64,000 nucleotides of DNA, taken from contig NZ_VWNC01000001.1 of the NCBI RefSeq assembly GCF_013387455.1, positions 124,001-188,000 of the forward strand. Direction: 5' to 3'. The notes beneath the pieces were generated by a model. It was not told where the DNA came from. It did not search any database and saw nothing but the letters and a program-made list of their open reading frames with translations. Each line of letters begins with the position of its first letter. Within the stretch, counting starts at the first letter, position 1. A program made the position numbers and the translations under genes. Origin of the DNA: Mariprofundus sp. NF. GTDB taxonomy: Bacteria > Pseudomonadota > Zetaproteobacteria > Mariprofundales > Mariprofundaceae. Shown piece after piece: positions 17,017-26,880 of this stretch.

Positions 17017-18726
17017 ATGGTGAAACAGGCTTTAGAACAGGCATTGCAGCAGGCGTTAGAACTGTTGCTCAAGGATATAGAGGGTGCTGAAGCGCCACAG
17101 GTTCAACTGACACGCACCAAGAGCAGAGAACATGGCGATTATGCGACCAATGCGGCGATGCCGCTGGCGCGCCTGCTTAAGCGAAGCCCGCAACAGATCG
17201 CAGCATCGATTCTTGAACTGGTCGTGTGGCCGGATGCCGTTGAATCTGCTGAAATCGCAGGTCCCGGTTTTATCAATATCCGTCTGAAGCAGGCGAGTGA
17301 AGCGGGCATCCTGAAAACGATCCTGATCGCTGGTGATGATTATGGCCGTGTGCCGCTTGATGAGAAGGCAGAGAAGGTGAATCTCGAGTTTGTCTCGGCC
17401 AATCCCACTGGACCTATGCATGTGGGGCATGCCCGTGGTGCGGTTGTCGGTGATGTGCTGGGTCGCCTGCTGGCCATGTGCGGTCGCGATGTGCATCGCG
17501 AATATTATATCAACGATGCCGGTGCCCAGATAGGTGTGCTGGCCGAGTCAGTCTGGCTGCGCATGCGCGAGTTGCAGGGTGAAACGATTGAGTTGCCTGA
17601 ATCAGCCTATCCCGGTGCCTACGTCATCGAAATTGCCAAAGATATTCTCGAACATATCGATTTTCATGCCTTGATCGCCATGGATGATGAGGCGCGGGAA
17701 AAACTGCTTGGTCGCGAATCTGTAGCTGCCAATATGGCGATGATCCGTGAAGATCTTGGTGCACTGAATATCGCATTTGATCTCTACTTTCCCGAGAGCG
17801 ATCTGCATGAGTCCGGCCGTGTTCTTGAGCTGATCGAGAAGCTCAAAGCTGATGGCATTGTCTATCCCGGCACTTTGCCGCCACCAAAAGGTAAAGAGGT
17901 CACTGATTACCAGCCGGTAGAGCAGCTGCTGTTCAGAACGACCGATTTTGGTGATGACGTAGATCGGCCACTGGCCAAACAGGATGGCACGCCTACCTAT
18001 TTCGCTGCCGATATCGCTTACCACGTTGATAAATTTCAGCGCGGATTTGGGCGTATGATCGACGTTTGGGGCGCTGATCATGGTGGTTATGTCACCCGTG
18101 TTCAGGCGGCGATGAAGGCGCTAACAGGGCTTGAAGCCCAGCCGGATGTGCTGCTGGTTCAGATGGTAAATTTGACCCGTGATGGTAAACCGGTGCGTAT
18201 GTCCAAACGTTCAGGAACCTTTGTAACGCTGCGTGAAGTGGTGGATGAAGTGGGTGCGGATGCTGTTCGTTTCAACTTTATGACCCGCAGGGTGGAGAGT
18301 CAGCTCGATTTTGATCTTGAGGTGGCCAAGAAGAAGAATGATGAAAACCCTGTCTATTATGTTCAGTACGCCTATGCCCGTGTCTGCGCCATTTTGCGTA
18401 AGGCTGAGGAGGAGGGCGTTGTGCTCGGTGATGTGCAGGATGTGGACGTTTCCGTGCTCACCTCACATGAGGAGCAGCGCCTGATAGCCCATCTTCTGGC
18501 TTACCCCGAAGCGCTGAAAAAAGCGGCGGATAAGCTGGAGGCCTACCGGATTGCAACCTTCACCATGCGTCTGGCGGCAGATTTCCACAGCTTCTACCAC
18601 AAACATCGTGTGGTTACCGAGGATGCAACATTGACTGCAGCACGCCTGCTGCTGGCCAAAGCGGTTGCGCAGGTGATTCGCAATGGCTTAGCGGTACTCG
18701 GTGTTTCCGCTCCGGATCGCATGTGA
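17017..18726 (+). CDS. argS: Arginyl-tRNA synthetase
   Basis: A class I aminoacyl-tRNA synthetase of 569 residues. The N-terminal tRNA-binding Add-1 domain includes EHGDYATNAAMPLAR and AGPGFINIRL. The HIGH motif appears as TGPMHVGHARGA near residue 130, and the KMSKS equivalent as VRMSKRSG near 393. The C-terminal DALR anticodon-binding domain (YVQYAYARVCAILR, MRLAADFHSFYHKHRV) ends in PDRM, as is usual. The ATG is preceded by GGAGG. It heads a run with the SPOR-protein and sugar-kinase genes. Confidence 0.99.
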   Translation: MVKQALEQALQQALELLLKDIEGAEAPQVQLTRTKSREHGDYATNAAMPLARLLKRSPQQIAASILELVVWPDAVESAEIAGPGFINIRLKQASEAGILKTILIAGDDYGRVPLDEKAEKVNLEFVSANPTGPMHVGHARGAVVGDVLGRLLAMCGRDVHREYYINDAGAQIGVLAESVWLRMRELQGETIELPESAYPGAYVIEIAKDILEHIDFHALIAMDDEAREKLLGRESVAANMAMIREDLGALNIAFDLYFPESDLHESGRVLELIEKLKADGIVYPGTLPPPKGKEVTDYQPVEQLLFRTTDFGDDVDRPLAKQDGTPTYFAADIAYHVDKFQRGFGRMIDVWGADHGGYVTRVQAAMKALTGLEAQPDVLLVQMVNLTRDGKPVRMSKRSGTFVTLREVVDEVGADAVRFNFMTRRVESQLDFDLEVAKKKNDENPVYYVQYAYARVCAILRKAEEEGVVLGDVQDVDVSVLTSHEEQRLIAHLLAYPEALKKAADKLEAYRIATFTMRLAADFHSFYHKHRVVTEDATLTAARLLLAKAVAQVIRNGLAVLGVSAPDRM

Positions 18727-18757
18727 ATCTGTTGATGAATCATCATAGGGGCCATTA

Positions 18758-19471
18758 ATGGCTCGTGATTTTGCCAAGGTGGTTGCACCGGCACGTTCGG
18801 AAAAGAAAAAAGAGAGTGGTTCGATACTCTCTGTTCTGGGCATTGTTATCATTGCCGGACTCTGCTTTGCAGCGGGTTTCTGGTTGGGAGGCAATCAGGC
18901 GCAGCCTGTTTCAGATGGCATCTCGCGTTCTGATCTCAACAAAGTACGCAGTGAGCTGGAGAAGAAGGACTCAGAAACAGCAGTGCTGCAGGCAAAAATC
19001 GAGACTTTGCAGGATCTGGTTGAGCAGTGGAAAACCAAGGCGGGAGCCAGCGCTCACACCAAAGTCGGTGAGTTGAAGTTTTATCAGGAGCTGCCCGAAC
19101 AGTCGGTAACCCCCTCTTCAGTTCCTGATTCAACTCCGGCTGCGGCAAGGCCTATGGGGCAGACACTTGAGGTTGAAGCGCCTGAACAGGCTCCTGCGAC
19201 TTCGGTCATTGATGCCGCTGCCAGCGATCATATCACTTACCGTGTTCAGCTGGGTTCGTTTCAAACAAGGAGTGATGCAACATCACTGCAGTTAAAGCTG
19301 ATGAAGGCCGGCTTCACCGCTTTTGTACACAGCGTCAATCTGCCTGGTCGTGGCCAGTGGTTCAGGGTTTATGCCGGCCCTTATACGAACAAAGATCTGG
19401 CCAAAGATGCGGTGCGTAACATTCAGGAGAAGATGAAGATCAGAGGCCTGCTGGTTCGTGATGGCGGATAG
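18758..19471 (+). CDS. SPOR-domain membrane protein (FtsN-like)
   Basis: A 237-residue bitopic inner-membrane protein. Layout: basic cytoplasmic head (1-23), one membrane span (about 24-46), a short coiled-coil-like stretch (LNKVRSELEKKDSETAVLQAKIE), a proline-rich linker, and a C-terminal SPOR domain (about 164-237, YRVQLGSFQTRSDA through WFRVYAGPYTNKDLA). SPOR domains bind denuded glycan strands at the septum. The same layout is common for genes placed just after argS in proteobacteria. A role in division is inferred. Confidence 0.88.
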   Translation: MARDFAKVVAPARSEKKKESGSILSVLGIVIIAGLCFAAGFWLGGNQAQPVSDGISRSDLNKVRSELEKKDSETAVLQAKIETLQDLVEQWKTKAGASAHTKVGELKFYQELPEQSVTPSSVPDSTPAAARPMGQTLEVEAPEQAPATSVIDAAASDHITYRVQLGSFQTRSDATSLQLKLMKAGFTAFVHSVNLPGRGQWFRVYAGPYTNKDLAKDAVRNIQEKMKIRGLLVRDGG

Positions 19472-20441
19472 AGAATCACAACGAAAGGGTTGGTTAGAGC
19501 ACGTTCTGGGTCGTGAATATCAGATCGTACCCTTAGCCGGTGATGCATCGTTTCGCCGCTATTTCCGGGTAGAGGATAGTCAGCGCCACTATGTGTTGAT
19601 GGATGCACCACCTCCGCATGAAGATGTCTCCCTGTTTCTGGCGGTACGCAGCTGGTTTGTGCGTGCCGATATTCGTGTGTCCAAGATGTTTGCTGAGGAT
19701 CTTTCCCAGGGATTCCTGCTGATGGAAGATTTTGGGGATCTGACGTGGGCAGGTTGCTGTGAGACAAAATCTGATCTGGAACCACTGTTTAAGGATGGGC
19801 TGCGGCAGCTGCATCTTCTGCAAGCCTCTGCCCCTGAAATGGATCTGCCGTTTTTTGATATAGCGAGAATGCGACGTGAATGTGATCTCTATCTCGACTG
19901 GTACCTGCCAAAGGTCGCAGGCCTTGAACCGACAAAGGATCAGCGGCAGCAGTTTCATAACGCTTTGGCCGATACCGTGACGATCATTGCAGCGCTGCCG
20001 CAGGTGCCGGTGCATCTGGATTACCATAGCCGCAATCTGATGCTTCCCGCCGGTGAGCTGCCACTGGGCATGATTGATTATCAGGACGCCGTCATGGGGC
20101 CTGTGAGCTACGATCTGGCCTCACTGCTTTATGACTGTTATCAGGATTATCCTGAACCACAACGCAGAGTCTGGAGCCGTTATTTCTTCGATCATCTGCC
20201 GCACTCTTTGGCTGCCGGATTCTCCGGTTTTGACGACTGGCACCAGAAATTGCGCATGACAGCACTGCAGCGCCATATCAAAGCGATTGGTATCTTCGCA
20301 CGACTTGCCCACCGTGATGGCAAAAAACAGTTCCTCACTGAGATACCGCTAACCAGAAAACATCTGCTCGAAGAGTTGCAGGTTTTAGGCATGCATCAGG
20401 ATCAGTTTCCACTGCTTTACACTGAACCGTCCAACAGCTGA
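19461..20441 (+). CDS. Sugar kinase of the aminoglycoside phosphotransferase fold, AmgK-like
   Basis: A 326-residue APH-family kinase. Kinase features: nucleotide loop LAGDASFRRYFR near the N-terminus, Brenner motif HLDYHSRNLML and the metal-binding IDYQDAVMGPVSYDLASLLYD. This pattern matches AmgK, the anomeric MurNAc/GlcNAc kinase of the cell-wall recycling route that bypasses fosfomycin action. The nucleotidyltransferase partner murU, often next door, is not in this window. It overlaps the SPOR gene by 11 bases. An in-frame GTG at 19458 is an alternative start. Confidence 0.85.
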   Translation: MADRESQRKGWLEHVLGREYQIVPLAGDASFRRYFRVEDSQRHYVLMDAPPPHEDVSLFLAVRSWFVRADIRVSKMFAEDLSQGFLLMEDFGDLTWAGCCETKSDLEPLFKDGLRQLHLLQASAPEMDLPFFDIARMRRECDLYLDWYLPKVAGLEPTKDQRQQFHNALADTVTIIAALPQVPVHLDYHSRNLMLPAGELPLGMIDYQDAVMGPVSYDLASLLYDCYQDYPEPQRRVWSRYFFDHLPHSLAAGFSGFDDWHQKLRMTALQRHIKAIGIFARLAHRDGKKQFLTEIPLTRKHLLEELQVLGMHQDQFPLLYTEPSNS

Positions 20442-20531
20442 CCTTGAATGTCATTGTGCTTCGCGTAGGGTCGCGCCCCTAAAATGGGGCTGGTGGCAGA
20501 TGCAACCGGTTTTACAAGCAAGGAGATCAAC

Positions 20532-21014
20532 ATGCAGATCAGCAACAACAAAGTCGCTTCATTTCAATATACGCTAACCAATGATGCCGGAGAGACTATC
20601 GACTCATCCAGTGGTGGGGCACCGATGGTCTATCTGCATGGTGCTGAGAATATTATTCCGGGACTGGAGTCTGCGCTGGATGGCAAAGGCGCAGGCGATG
20701 CGCTGCAGGTAACCATTGAGGCTGCAGATGCCTACGGCGAATATAATGCTGCACTGACTGAAGTTGTACCTGCTGAGATGTTCCAGGGTGTAGAGAAGAT
20801 TGAGGTGGGTATGCAGTTTCAGGCACAAACCTCCGAAGGTGTTCAGGTGGTGCGTATTGCAGGGGTAGATGGTGATAAGGTCACTGTTGATGGCAATCAT
20901 CCACTGGCTGGTGAACGTCTGCATTTTGATGTGACTGTTGAAGAGGTGCGCGATGCAAGTGCCGAAGAGTTGGAGCATGGCCATGTGCATAGTGGAGATG
21001 AGAGCTGCGGCTGA
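20532..21014 (+). CDS. slyD: FKBP-type peptidyl-prolyl isomerase, SlyD family
   Basis: A 160-residue isomerase/chaperone. The FKBP core contains VSFQYTLTNDAGETIDSS-type strand order, LHGAENIIPGLESAL (typical SlyD active-site strand), then an inserted flap (IF) domain about 70-130. The C-terminus keeps a short metal-binding tail, HGHVHSGDESCG, much shorter than the His/Cys-rich tail of E. coli SlyD. ATG 20532 was chosen over the upstream in-frame start because of the AGGAG at 20520-20524 and the typical MQISNNK beginning. Confidence 0.94.
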   Translation: MQISNNKVASFQYTLTNDAGETIDSSSGGAPMVYLHGAENIIPGLESALDGKGAGDALQVTIEAADAYGEYNAALTEVVPAEMFQGVEKIEVGMQFQAQTSEGVQVVRIAGVDGDKVTVDGNHPLAGERLHFDVTVEEVRDASAEELEHGHVHSGDESCG

Positions 21015-21046
21015 TCTCCACCCATAAGGACGCTGAAGATGATAAA

Positions 21047-21076
21047 AGGGCTGCCCTCCGGGGTGGCTCTTTTTTT
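21047..21076 (+). terminator. Terminator after slyD
   Basis: The stem AGGGCTGCCC-TCCG-GGGTGGCTCT contains several G-T pairs and is followed by seven T. Confidence 0.8.
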
Positions 21077-21151
21077 GTGCAGAAGGTTTTTTCATAGTAT
21101 ATGCTTGCTTCTGTGCTACAGTCACAGGGAGATGAGACGGGGATTTCCGGC

Positions 21152-21781
21152 ATGGCAGGGTTTAAAGTGAAATGGGTCGGCAAGAAGGTTCTTATTGTCG
21201 ATGATGATGAGGTGACACGTATATTCCTTGAATATGCGTTGAATGCCCATGACTATCCCACCGTGGTTGCATCTGATTTCGACACAGCCAGAGAGGCCAT
21301 GGATGCTGACAGTTTTGCGCTGGTATTGATGGATCTGGTTTTTGTCGATTCTACCTATACCGGATTTGATATAGCTGAGTATATCCGTTCAGTGTCACCG
21401 GATACTCCGGTGGTGATTATGACCTCCTACCCAAGTACCGATTCTGCCGTGCAGGCACTGCGCTCGAATGCATCTGACTATCTGCAGAAACCTGTACATA
21501 TCGAGGAGCTTCTGAACTGTGTAGAGAAGGTGTTAACTGCAGAGGTGGAGACTAAGCCGTTTGATAGCCGACTTGCAGCCAGGCTGGGGCTCACTGAACG
21601 GGAGCAGGATGTGCTGCAGCTGCTCTATAAGGGTTGCAGTTATACCGAGATCGGAAAAGCGCTCTCCTTCACCACATCTACAGCAAAAACCTACGGTAAA
21701 CGTATCTATAAAAAACTTGATGTTCAGTCACGCGGCGAAGCGGTTTATGAGGCTGTTCAGCTTAATCTGATCCGTCACTAA
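21152..21781 (+). CDS. Two-component response regulator with LuxR-type HTH
   Basis: A NarL/FixJ-like regulator. The receiver domain has acidic VDDDE, phospho-acceptor in LVLMDLVF, the Thr/Ser switch in VVIMTSYPS, and the conserved Lys in LQKPVHIEEL. The C-terminal HTH reads LTEREQDVLQLLYKGCSYTEIGKALSFTTSTAKTYGKRIYKKL, a variant of the GerE/LuxR helix pattern in which the usual TVKxH is TAKTY. ATG 21152 has a purine-rich stretch upstream; ATG 21101 would add 17 residues but has no ribosome-binding site. No kinase gene is adjacent, so the signal is unknown. Confidence 0.88.
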   Translation: MAGFKVKWVGKKVLIVDDDEVTRIFLEYALNAHDYPTVVASDFDTAREAMDADSFALVLMDLVFVDSTYTGFDIAEYIRSVSPDTPVVIMTSYPSTDSAVQALRSNASDYLQKPVHIEELLNCVEKVLTAEVETKPFDSRLAARLGLTEREQDVLQLLYKGCSYTEIGKALSFTTSTAKTYGKRIYKKLDVQSRGEAVYEAVQLNLIRH

Positions 21782-21949
21782 TTTTTCTCGTAGTCTCAGG
21801 CCCTGTTTTCAACAACAGTGAAATACCAAAACAGAGTTTTTAGATTGTTAAATAGTTCACACATTTCTTGATACTTACTGTTATAGAATTCTCACCACGC
21901 TGAAGCCGAAGAGGCAGAGGGAACTATTGAAAGGATCAGGAGTGAAGAG
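21782..21949. other. Intergenic region before a small ORF
   Basis: About 170 bp without a gene. A weak stem, CTGTTTT/AAAACAG, with a long loop and followed by AGTTTTT (about 21803-21836) may end the response-regulator transcript. TATAGA at about 21883 could be a -10 element for the small ORF that follows; no convincing -35 is visible. Confidence 0.35.
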
Positions 21950-22078
21950 ATGAAAAAAAGTATCGCATACCCATTTCCAAGGCCTCTGTTTGAGGCACAG
22001 ACTGCAAACACTAAAAAAATTTCATCACCTGAAAGTAAAGCTCAGCAGGCCGATGATCGAGGCAGTGATCACAGGTAA
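21950..22078 (+). CDS. Possible 42-residue small protein
   Basis: An ATG after a good AGGAG ribosome-binding site opens a 42-codon frame: a basic start (MKKSIAYPFPRPLFE) followed by a polar, Lys/Ser/Asp-rich tail ending GSDHR. I do not recognise it and it has no membrane segment or signal peptide. Support comes only from the start signal and its place alone between convergent genes. It could equally be a chance frame. Confidence 0.4.
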   Translation: MKKSIAYPFPRPLFEAQTANTKKISSPESKAQQADDRGSDHR

Positions 22079-22133
22079 ATATCGACTGAGTGGGAGTTTT
22101 TGATGCGCCACTCACTGCCAATAACTGTTCACT

Positions 22134-22970
22134 TTACCCGGCTTGATAGATTCCGCCACGCAGGTGGCCGGCAAGATCAATGATCTCCTTTTTCATGGTC
22201 AGTTGAGCAGGCGTTTCAGGGAGGCCACAGGGGCCTGTTTCGACCATGATCAGCCCTTCAGGTTTCACGCGTTTAACGCCTTCATTTAGAATGATCTCTA
22301 TAAACTGCAGGCCATTGGCTTCATCAGTCAGTGCGCCGCGCGGCTCAAAATCCAGTTCCGCTGCAAGATCATCCATCTCATGTTTTGCCACATAGGGCGG
22401 GTTGGAGATGATCGCATCAAAAGGCCCATCACTCTCTTTGAGTGGTTGCAGCATGTCGCCGTGGCGAAAGGTGATACGGTCTGAGACATTCAGACTCTCC
22501 GCATTGCTGCGGGCTATGGCCAGGGCGCCTTCGGATATGTCGGTGGCGATAATATGTGCCTGGGGAAACTCGCAGGCCAGCGTGATGGCAATACAGCCGG
22601 AACCGGTGCCGATATCACAGAATTGGTAACTGCCATTTCTATCCGGGAACTGTTCCAGCACCATTTCGATCAGGTGCTCGGTTTCAGGACGGGGGATCAG
22701 CACATCCGGGCTAACCATAAACGGGCGCGACCAGAACTCTTTTTCTCCGATGATATACGCCACCGGCTCGCGTCTCTCACGGCGTTTGATCAGCATCTGG
22801 AAGGCCTGCTGGATATCTTCCGGGACTTCATCCATGGCGCGGATGATCAGATCGGTACGACTGGTCTGCCAGACGTGCATCAGCAGAATCTCAGCATCCA
22901 CCCTTGCCGATTCACAGCCTGCCTCTGCAAGCTGACTGGCCGCCAGCAGAATCATCTCGCGGATGTTCAA
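22134..22970 (-). CDS. prmC: Release-factor glutamine N5-methyltransferase
   Basis: PrmC methylates the Gln of the GGQ loop of release factors. The helical N-domain (SARVDAEILLMHVWQTSRTDLI, REPVAYIIGEKEFW) leads into a Rossmann methyltransferase domain: SAM loop FCDIGTGSGCIAITLA and catalytic ISNPPYV. It lies directly after prfA, its substrate's gene, as in most bacteria. TTG 22970 (MNIREMILLAASQL) leaves a short gap after the prfA stop; ATG 23027 would give a 53-bp overlap and an unusual N-terminal extension. Confidence 0.95.
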   Translation of the reverse strand: MNIREMILLAASQLAEAGCESARVDAEILLMHVWQTSRTDLIIRAMDEVPEDIQQAFQMLIKRRERREPVAYIIGEKEFWSRPFMVSPDVLIPRPETEHLIEMVLEQFPDRNGSYQFCDIGTGSGCIAITLACEFPQAHIIATDISEGALAIARSNAESLNVSDRITFRHGDMLQPLKESDGPFDAIISNPPYVAKHEMDDLAAELDFEPRGALTDEANGLQFIEIILNEGVKRVKPEGLIMVETGPCGLPETPAQLTMKKEIIDLAGHLRGGIYQAG

Positions 22971-22974
22971 CGGC

Positions 22975-24048
22975 TTATGAACCCTGAGCTGCGAGCAGTT
23001 CCGCCTGATGGTAGGTGAGGATGGCATCGATTAACTCACCCATTTCACCACCGATAATCTGATCCAGTTTATAGAGGGTGAGATTGATGCGGTGGTCGGT
23101 AACACGACCTTGCGGGAAGTTATAGGTGCGGATGCGTTCTGAGCGATCACCGGAACCGACCATACCCTTGCGTGCCTCAGCCCGTTCGTTATCGACTTCG
23201 GACTGCTCTTTGTCATAGATGCGTGCCTTCAGCACTTTCATCGCCTGGGCTTTGTTTTTATGCTGGCTGGCCTGATCCTGACAGGTGACTACGATGCCTG
23301 AGGGTGCGTGGGTGATACGCACGGCTGACTCGGTTTTATTAACATGCTGACCACCGGCACCGGAGGCGCGATATACATCAATACGGATATCTTCAGGGCG
23401 AATGTTGATCTCCACCTCTTCAGCAACAGGCAGAATAGCAACCGTGCAGGCAGAGGTGTGAATGCGGCCACCGGACTCGGTTTCCGGCACACGCTGAACG
23501 CGGTGCACGCCGGATTCGAATTTGAAACGGGAGAAAACACCATCACCGGTAATCTGCGCGACGATCTCTTTATAACCACCGACCTCCGACTCACTGGCGG
23601 AGAGAACCTCCACCTTGAAACCCTGTGATTCTGCATAGCGGCTGTACATACGGAACAGGCTGCCGGCAAACAGGGCAGCTTCATCACCGCCGGTACCGGC
23701 CCTGACCTCGAGAATAATATCGCGGGCATCATTCGGATCTTTAGGAAGCAGCAGAATGGAGAGCTTCTCATCGCTCTCTTGCATGGCACTTTTTATCTCA
23801 AGAATCTCTTCTTCAGCCAGTGCTTTGAGCTCAGGGTCGCACTCGGCATCTGCGATCATCTCGCGGTTATCGGCAAGCTGTTGTGCCAGCTGCAGGTAGT
23901 GCGCTGCTTCATCTGCAACGGGTTCGATTTCGGAGTATTCGCGGGAGAGCTTAATGAATCGTTTGTTATCAGATGTGACGTCAGGGTCGGAGAGCAGGAT
24001 GCCGATCTCTTCGCGACGGTGAAGGATATTATCCAGACGATTGTTCAT
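22975..24048 (-). CDS. prfA: Peptide chain release factor 1
   Basis: RF1 ends translation at UAA and UAG. The 357-residue protein has the GGQ loop in [21 protein letters not shown] (near residue 230) and the codon-recognising region with the RF1-type sequence around [22 protein letters not shown] (reading PxT as PET). It overlaps hemA by 20 bp. The order hemA-prfA-prmC is the widespread proteobacterial operon. Confidence 0.98.
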   Translation of the reverse strand: MNNRLDNILHRREEIGILLSDPDVTSDNKRFIKLSREYSEIEPVADEAAHYLQLAQQLADNREMIADAECDPELKALAEEEILEIKSAMQESDEKLSILLLPKDPNDARDIILEVRAGTGGDEAALFAGSLFRMYSRYAESQGFKVEVLSASESEVGGYKEIVAQITGDGVFSRFKFESGVHRVQRVPETESGGRIHTSACTVAILPVAEEVEINIRPEDIRIDVYRASGAGGQHVNKTESAVRITHAPSGIVVTCQDQASQHKNKAQAMKVLKARIYDKEQSEVDNERAEARKGMVGSGDRSERIRTYNFPQGRVTDHRINLTLYKLDQIIGGEMGELIDAILTYHQAELLAAQGS

Positions 24049-25345
24049 TCTTCCCCTTTGTGTGGGTGAGTGTGGATGGTGTTAATTCAAGGTCAAATAG
24101 CCGTTTGGCCGCGCCCATCAGCAGATCGCCTTCAATATCATCGGGAAGCACTTTCAGCGTCTGCAGGGTTGGATGCATGTAGCGCTTCATCAGCGCTTTA
24201 CTGAAGCGCTCCACCGCTTCGATCTGTGAAGCATCAAGATCTTTCATATAACGCAGCGCTTTCTCCATCTCTTCGCGGCGGCGCAGTTCCATCTGCTGCT
24301 GGATGGAGCGGATCAGTGGAACCGATTCAAGAGATTTCAGCCAGGAGAGGAAAGAGAGTGCCTCCTCCTCAATGATTTCACGTGCCTGTTCGGCCTCATG
24401 CTGACGGTGTTCAACATTGCCCTGCACAACCTGTTGCAGGTCATCAATATCGTAGAGGTAGGCACCATCAATATCACCAATGCGCGGATCGATATCACGC
24501 GGCACAGCAATATCGACCAGAAACATCGGACGCCCTTTACGTTTTTTCATCGCCTTCTGAACGGTTTCAGGCAGCAGCACAAAGGTGCTGGCACCGGTAC
24601 TGGAGAGCACAATATCGGCGGCATCGAGATAATCAGGGATCTGATCGAGTGTCAGGGCATGCCCCTCAAACTCCATCGCCAGATTCTGGGCGCGTTCCAG
24701 GGTGCGGTTGGCAACCAGAATATCTGAGCAGCCATTACCTCTGAGGTGGCGGGCAGCAAGCTCAGCCATCTCGCCTGCGCCCATAAGCAGTACTGTTTTG
24801 CCCGCCAAGTCGCCAAAGATGTGGCGGGCCAGCTCAACCGCACAGGAAGAGATATTAACCGCCTGCTTACCGATCTCAGTTTCACTGCGGGCCCGTTTGG
24901 CCGCTGCAAATGTCGATTGATACAACCTGTGCAGGACATGACCTGCAGAATTGGATGTCAGCGCGTGCTCATAGGAGGTTTTAACCTGCCCGAGAATCTG
25001 CGGCTCACCGAGTACCAGTGAATCCAGTCCTGAAGCGACACAGAAGAGATGCCGGATCGCCTCATCGGTGGTGTAGGAGTAGAGGTGCTCACACACCTGC
25101 TCCAGACTCATCTTGGCTTTTTCAGCAAACCACTCATGCACAGCAGCAATGGCGGCATCGGGATCGTGGGTTACCACGGTCATCTCAACACGGTTGCAGG
25201 TGGATAGCAGTGCTGCTTCGCGAATGGCCGGATGAGCAATGCGCTGCTTAAGAATCTCGGCAATGTCGGCTTCGGAAACAGCCAGCCTCTCCCGCAAGGC
25301 GACGGGGGCAGTTTTATGATTCAGTCCGATATGACAGATACGCAT
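24029..25345 (-). CDS. hemA: Glutamyl-tRNA reductase
   Basis: HemA reduces glutamyl-tRNA to glutamate-1-semialdehyde, the first committed step of tetrapyrrole synthesis by the C5 route. The 438 residues include catalytic Cys50 in LLSTCNRVE, the signature [18 protein letters not shown], and the NADPH site [17 protein letters not shown]. The C-terminal dimerisation helices are complete. The first gene upstream in the same direction is the degenerate JAMM-like gene, ten bases away, so they likely share a promoter. Confidence 0.98.
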   Translation of the reverse strand: MRICHIGLNHKTAPVALRERLAVSEADIAEILKQRIAHPAIREAALLSTCNRVEMTVVTHDPDAAIAAVHEWFAEKAKMSLEQVCEHLYSYTTDEAIRHLFCVASGLDSLVLGEPQILGQVKTSYEHALTSNSAGHVLHRLYQSTFAAAKRARSETEIGKQAVNISSCAVELARHIFGDLAGKTVLLMGAGEMAELAARHLRGNGCSDILVANRTLERAQNLAMEFEGHALTLDQIPDYLDAADIVLSSTGASTFVLLPETVQKAMKKRKGRPMFLVDIAVPRDIDPRIGDIDGAYLYDIDDLQQVVQGNVEHRQHEAEQAREIIEEEALSFLSWLKSLESVPLIRSIQQQMELRRREEMEKALRYMKDLDASQIEAVERFSKALMKRYMHPTLQTLKVLPDDIEGDLLMGAAKRLFDLELTPSTLTHTKGKNEQSSG

Positions 25346-25355
25346 GGGCGAAAGC

Positions 25356-25805
25356 TTAGCGGTTTGAAGATTGTGGGTACAGGTCGCTCTCTTCCAGCAT
25401 ATTCAGCGGCTGAGGTTGAGTAAGCGCCTGATCAGAAAAAAGCAGTGCATCCATACGGCCCTGGTGACCAAGATCGAGCAGTAGACAGTAGTCTGGAGCA
25501 CCGCCCAGCTGTGATTCACACAGCTTGCTTAGCGCTTCAATTAACTGCACATCAGGCTGACTGTCGGGGCTGGATGAGAGATAAATACCTCTGCTCTGGT
25601 GGTCGCTGTCTGTGCCATGTGTCAATTTGTGGACATCACTATTTACAAAATTCGTGACAGGAAGGGCCGATTCTATCATATTCTCGCCGCCTGCAAGCAA
25701 GCCGCAACACGGTTTCGGGTCTGAAACAAGGGCCTGATGAAGTAGTTGTTGCATGCAGTGGCGTTGAATAAATATCTCTTTGCCGGGTGAAATCGATGGA
25801 TTCAT
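25356..25805 (-). CDS. Degenerate JAMM/MPN-like protein of unknown function
   Basis: A 149-residue protein resembling the bacterial Mov34/JAB metalloprotease fold: QLLHQALVSDPKPCCGLLAGG matches the helix-strand start, and GIYLSSSPDSQPD lies where the GIYHSHPxSxxxPS metal motif is expected. The expected Glu (ExCGLL) reads PCCGLL, and both His of HSH read LSS, so the zinc ligands are gone. It should be inactive as a protease but may still bind a partner. It is the first gene of the hemA-prfA-prmC run. The family call is made by eye. Confidence 0.6.
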   Translation of the reverse strand: MNPSISPGKEIFIQRHCMQQLLHQALVSDPKPCCGLLAGGENMIESALPVTNFVNSDVHKLTHGTDSDHQSRGIYLSSSPDSQPDVQLIEALSKLCESQLGGAPDYCLLLDLGHQGRMDALLFSDQALTQPQPLNMLEESDLYPQSSNR

Positions 25806-25888
25806 CGGCCAAGGATAAAAGCTTAACTGAGACAGTCAATTAGAGCATTTTAGTTGACTGGTCGTTGAAGGGCGGCACTACAGGTAAG

Positions 25889-26857
25889 TTGGTAAAGCAT
25901 GGGGGCTTTTTGCAAAAACTGAAAAAACAGCTGGTCTTCTCCGCCTCTTCGACAGGTCGGATCTTTGGTGTTGTGTTCAGCCGTAAGGTTGCTGTGGCGG
26001 GAATCTCTCTGATCTCTGCTGCACTGCTGTTTGGTGGCTGGGGTGCTTATAGCCTTTCGCAAACATCTCAGTTGAAACTTGCCCTTAAACAGACACAGGT
26101 GGCACTCGATTATGCGCAGTTAAACAAAGCGCAGGAGCTGGCCTCTCTGCAGTTGAAGCTGGATGCCGATCAGCAGAAGATGGCTGTCTACGCGCGCACC
26201 TTGGGCCAGATGCAGGCACGCATCTCCCGTCTTGATCAGTTGGGCAGCAAACTTGTGGATGTTGCCTCCCTCGACAAATCCGAATTTGATTTTGGACTTG
26301 AGCCCGCTTTTGGCGGCCCCCGCGAGCAGAAGTCTGAATCGCTAAATATCGAAGCAGGTTTGCACGAAACGATGGCACAACTTGATGGCCGTCTGAGCCA
26401 GCTTGGTGCCCAGCTTACCGCTGTAGATTATATGCTTGAGAAGAAACGTGACGCACAGAGTGCCCGCCCGCATGCATGGCCAACCGAAGGTGGCTGGATC
26501 AGCTCCCATTTCGGGCCACGTATCAATCCGTTCAGTGGTAACCCTTCAAAGCACTATGGCGTGGATATTGCCAACCGTTACGGCGCTCCGATTCTGGCAG
26601 CCAGCCGTGGCGTTGTGACCTTTGCCGGTAAAATGCCCGATTTCGGTTATGTGGTGGATATTGAACATGGTCACGGTTACAAAACACGGTATGGTCATAT
26701 GGGTAGCTTGTCGGTCAAGATCGGCGATGTGGTAGAGCATAGTCATCTGCTCGGACGTATCGGCTCCACTGGTCACTCCACTGGCCCGCACCTGCATTAC
26801 GAAGTGCGCCGTCATGGCAAACTGATCAACCCCCGCTCATTCCTGCCTCGCGGCTGA
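25889..26857 (+). CDS. M23-family peptidoglycan endopeptidase (or its regulator)
   Basis: A membrane-anchored M23 protein. Layout: cytoplasmic basic head, one membrane span (VAVAGISLISAALLFGGWG), a coiled coil rich in Gln/Leu (about 60-180), and a C-terminal LytM domain. The zinc ligands are present: HYGVDIA (HxxxD) and HLHYEV (HxH), with GHMG between them, so it is probably catalytic rather than an EnvC-like activator. The start is uncertain: TTG 25889 (MVKHGGFLQK) or TTG 25865; no ATG is available. A strong terminator follows. Confidence 0.9.
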   Translation: MVKHGGFLQKLKKQLVFSASSTGRIFGVVFSRKVAVAGISLISAALLFGGWGAYSLSQTSQLKLALKQTQVALDYAQLNKAQELASLQLKLDADQQKMAVYARTLGQMQARISRLDQLGSKLVDVASLDKSEFDFGLEPAFGGPREQKSESLNIEAGLHETMAQLDGRLSQLGAQLTAVDYMLEKKRDAQSARPHAWPTEGGWISSHFGPRINPFSGNPSKHYGVDIANRYGAPILAASRGVVTFAGKMPDFGYVVDIEHGHGYKTRYGHMGSLSVKIGDVVEHSHLLGRIGSTGHSTGPHLHYEVRRHGKLINPRSFLPRG

Positions 26858-26880
26858 ATATCTAACTAAGCATTTATAAT

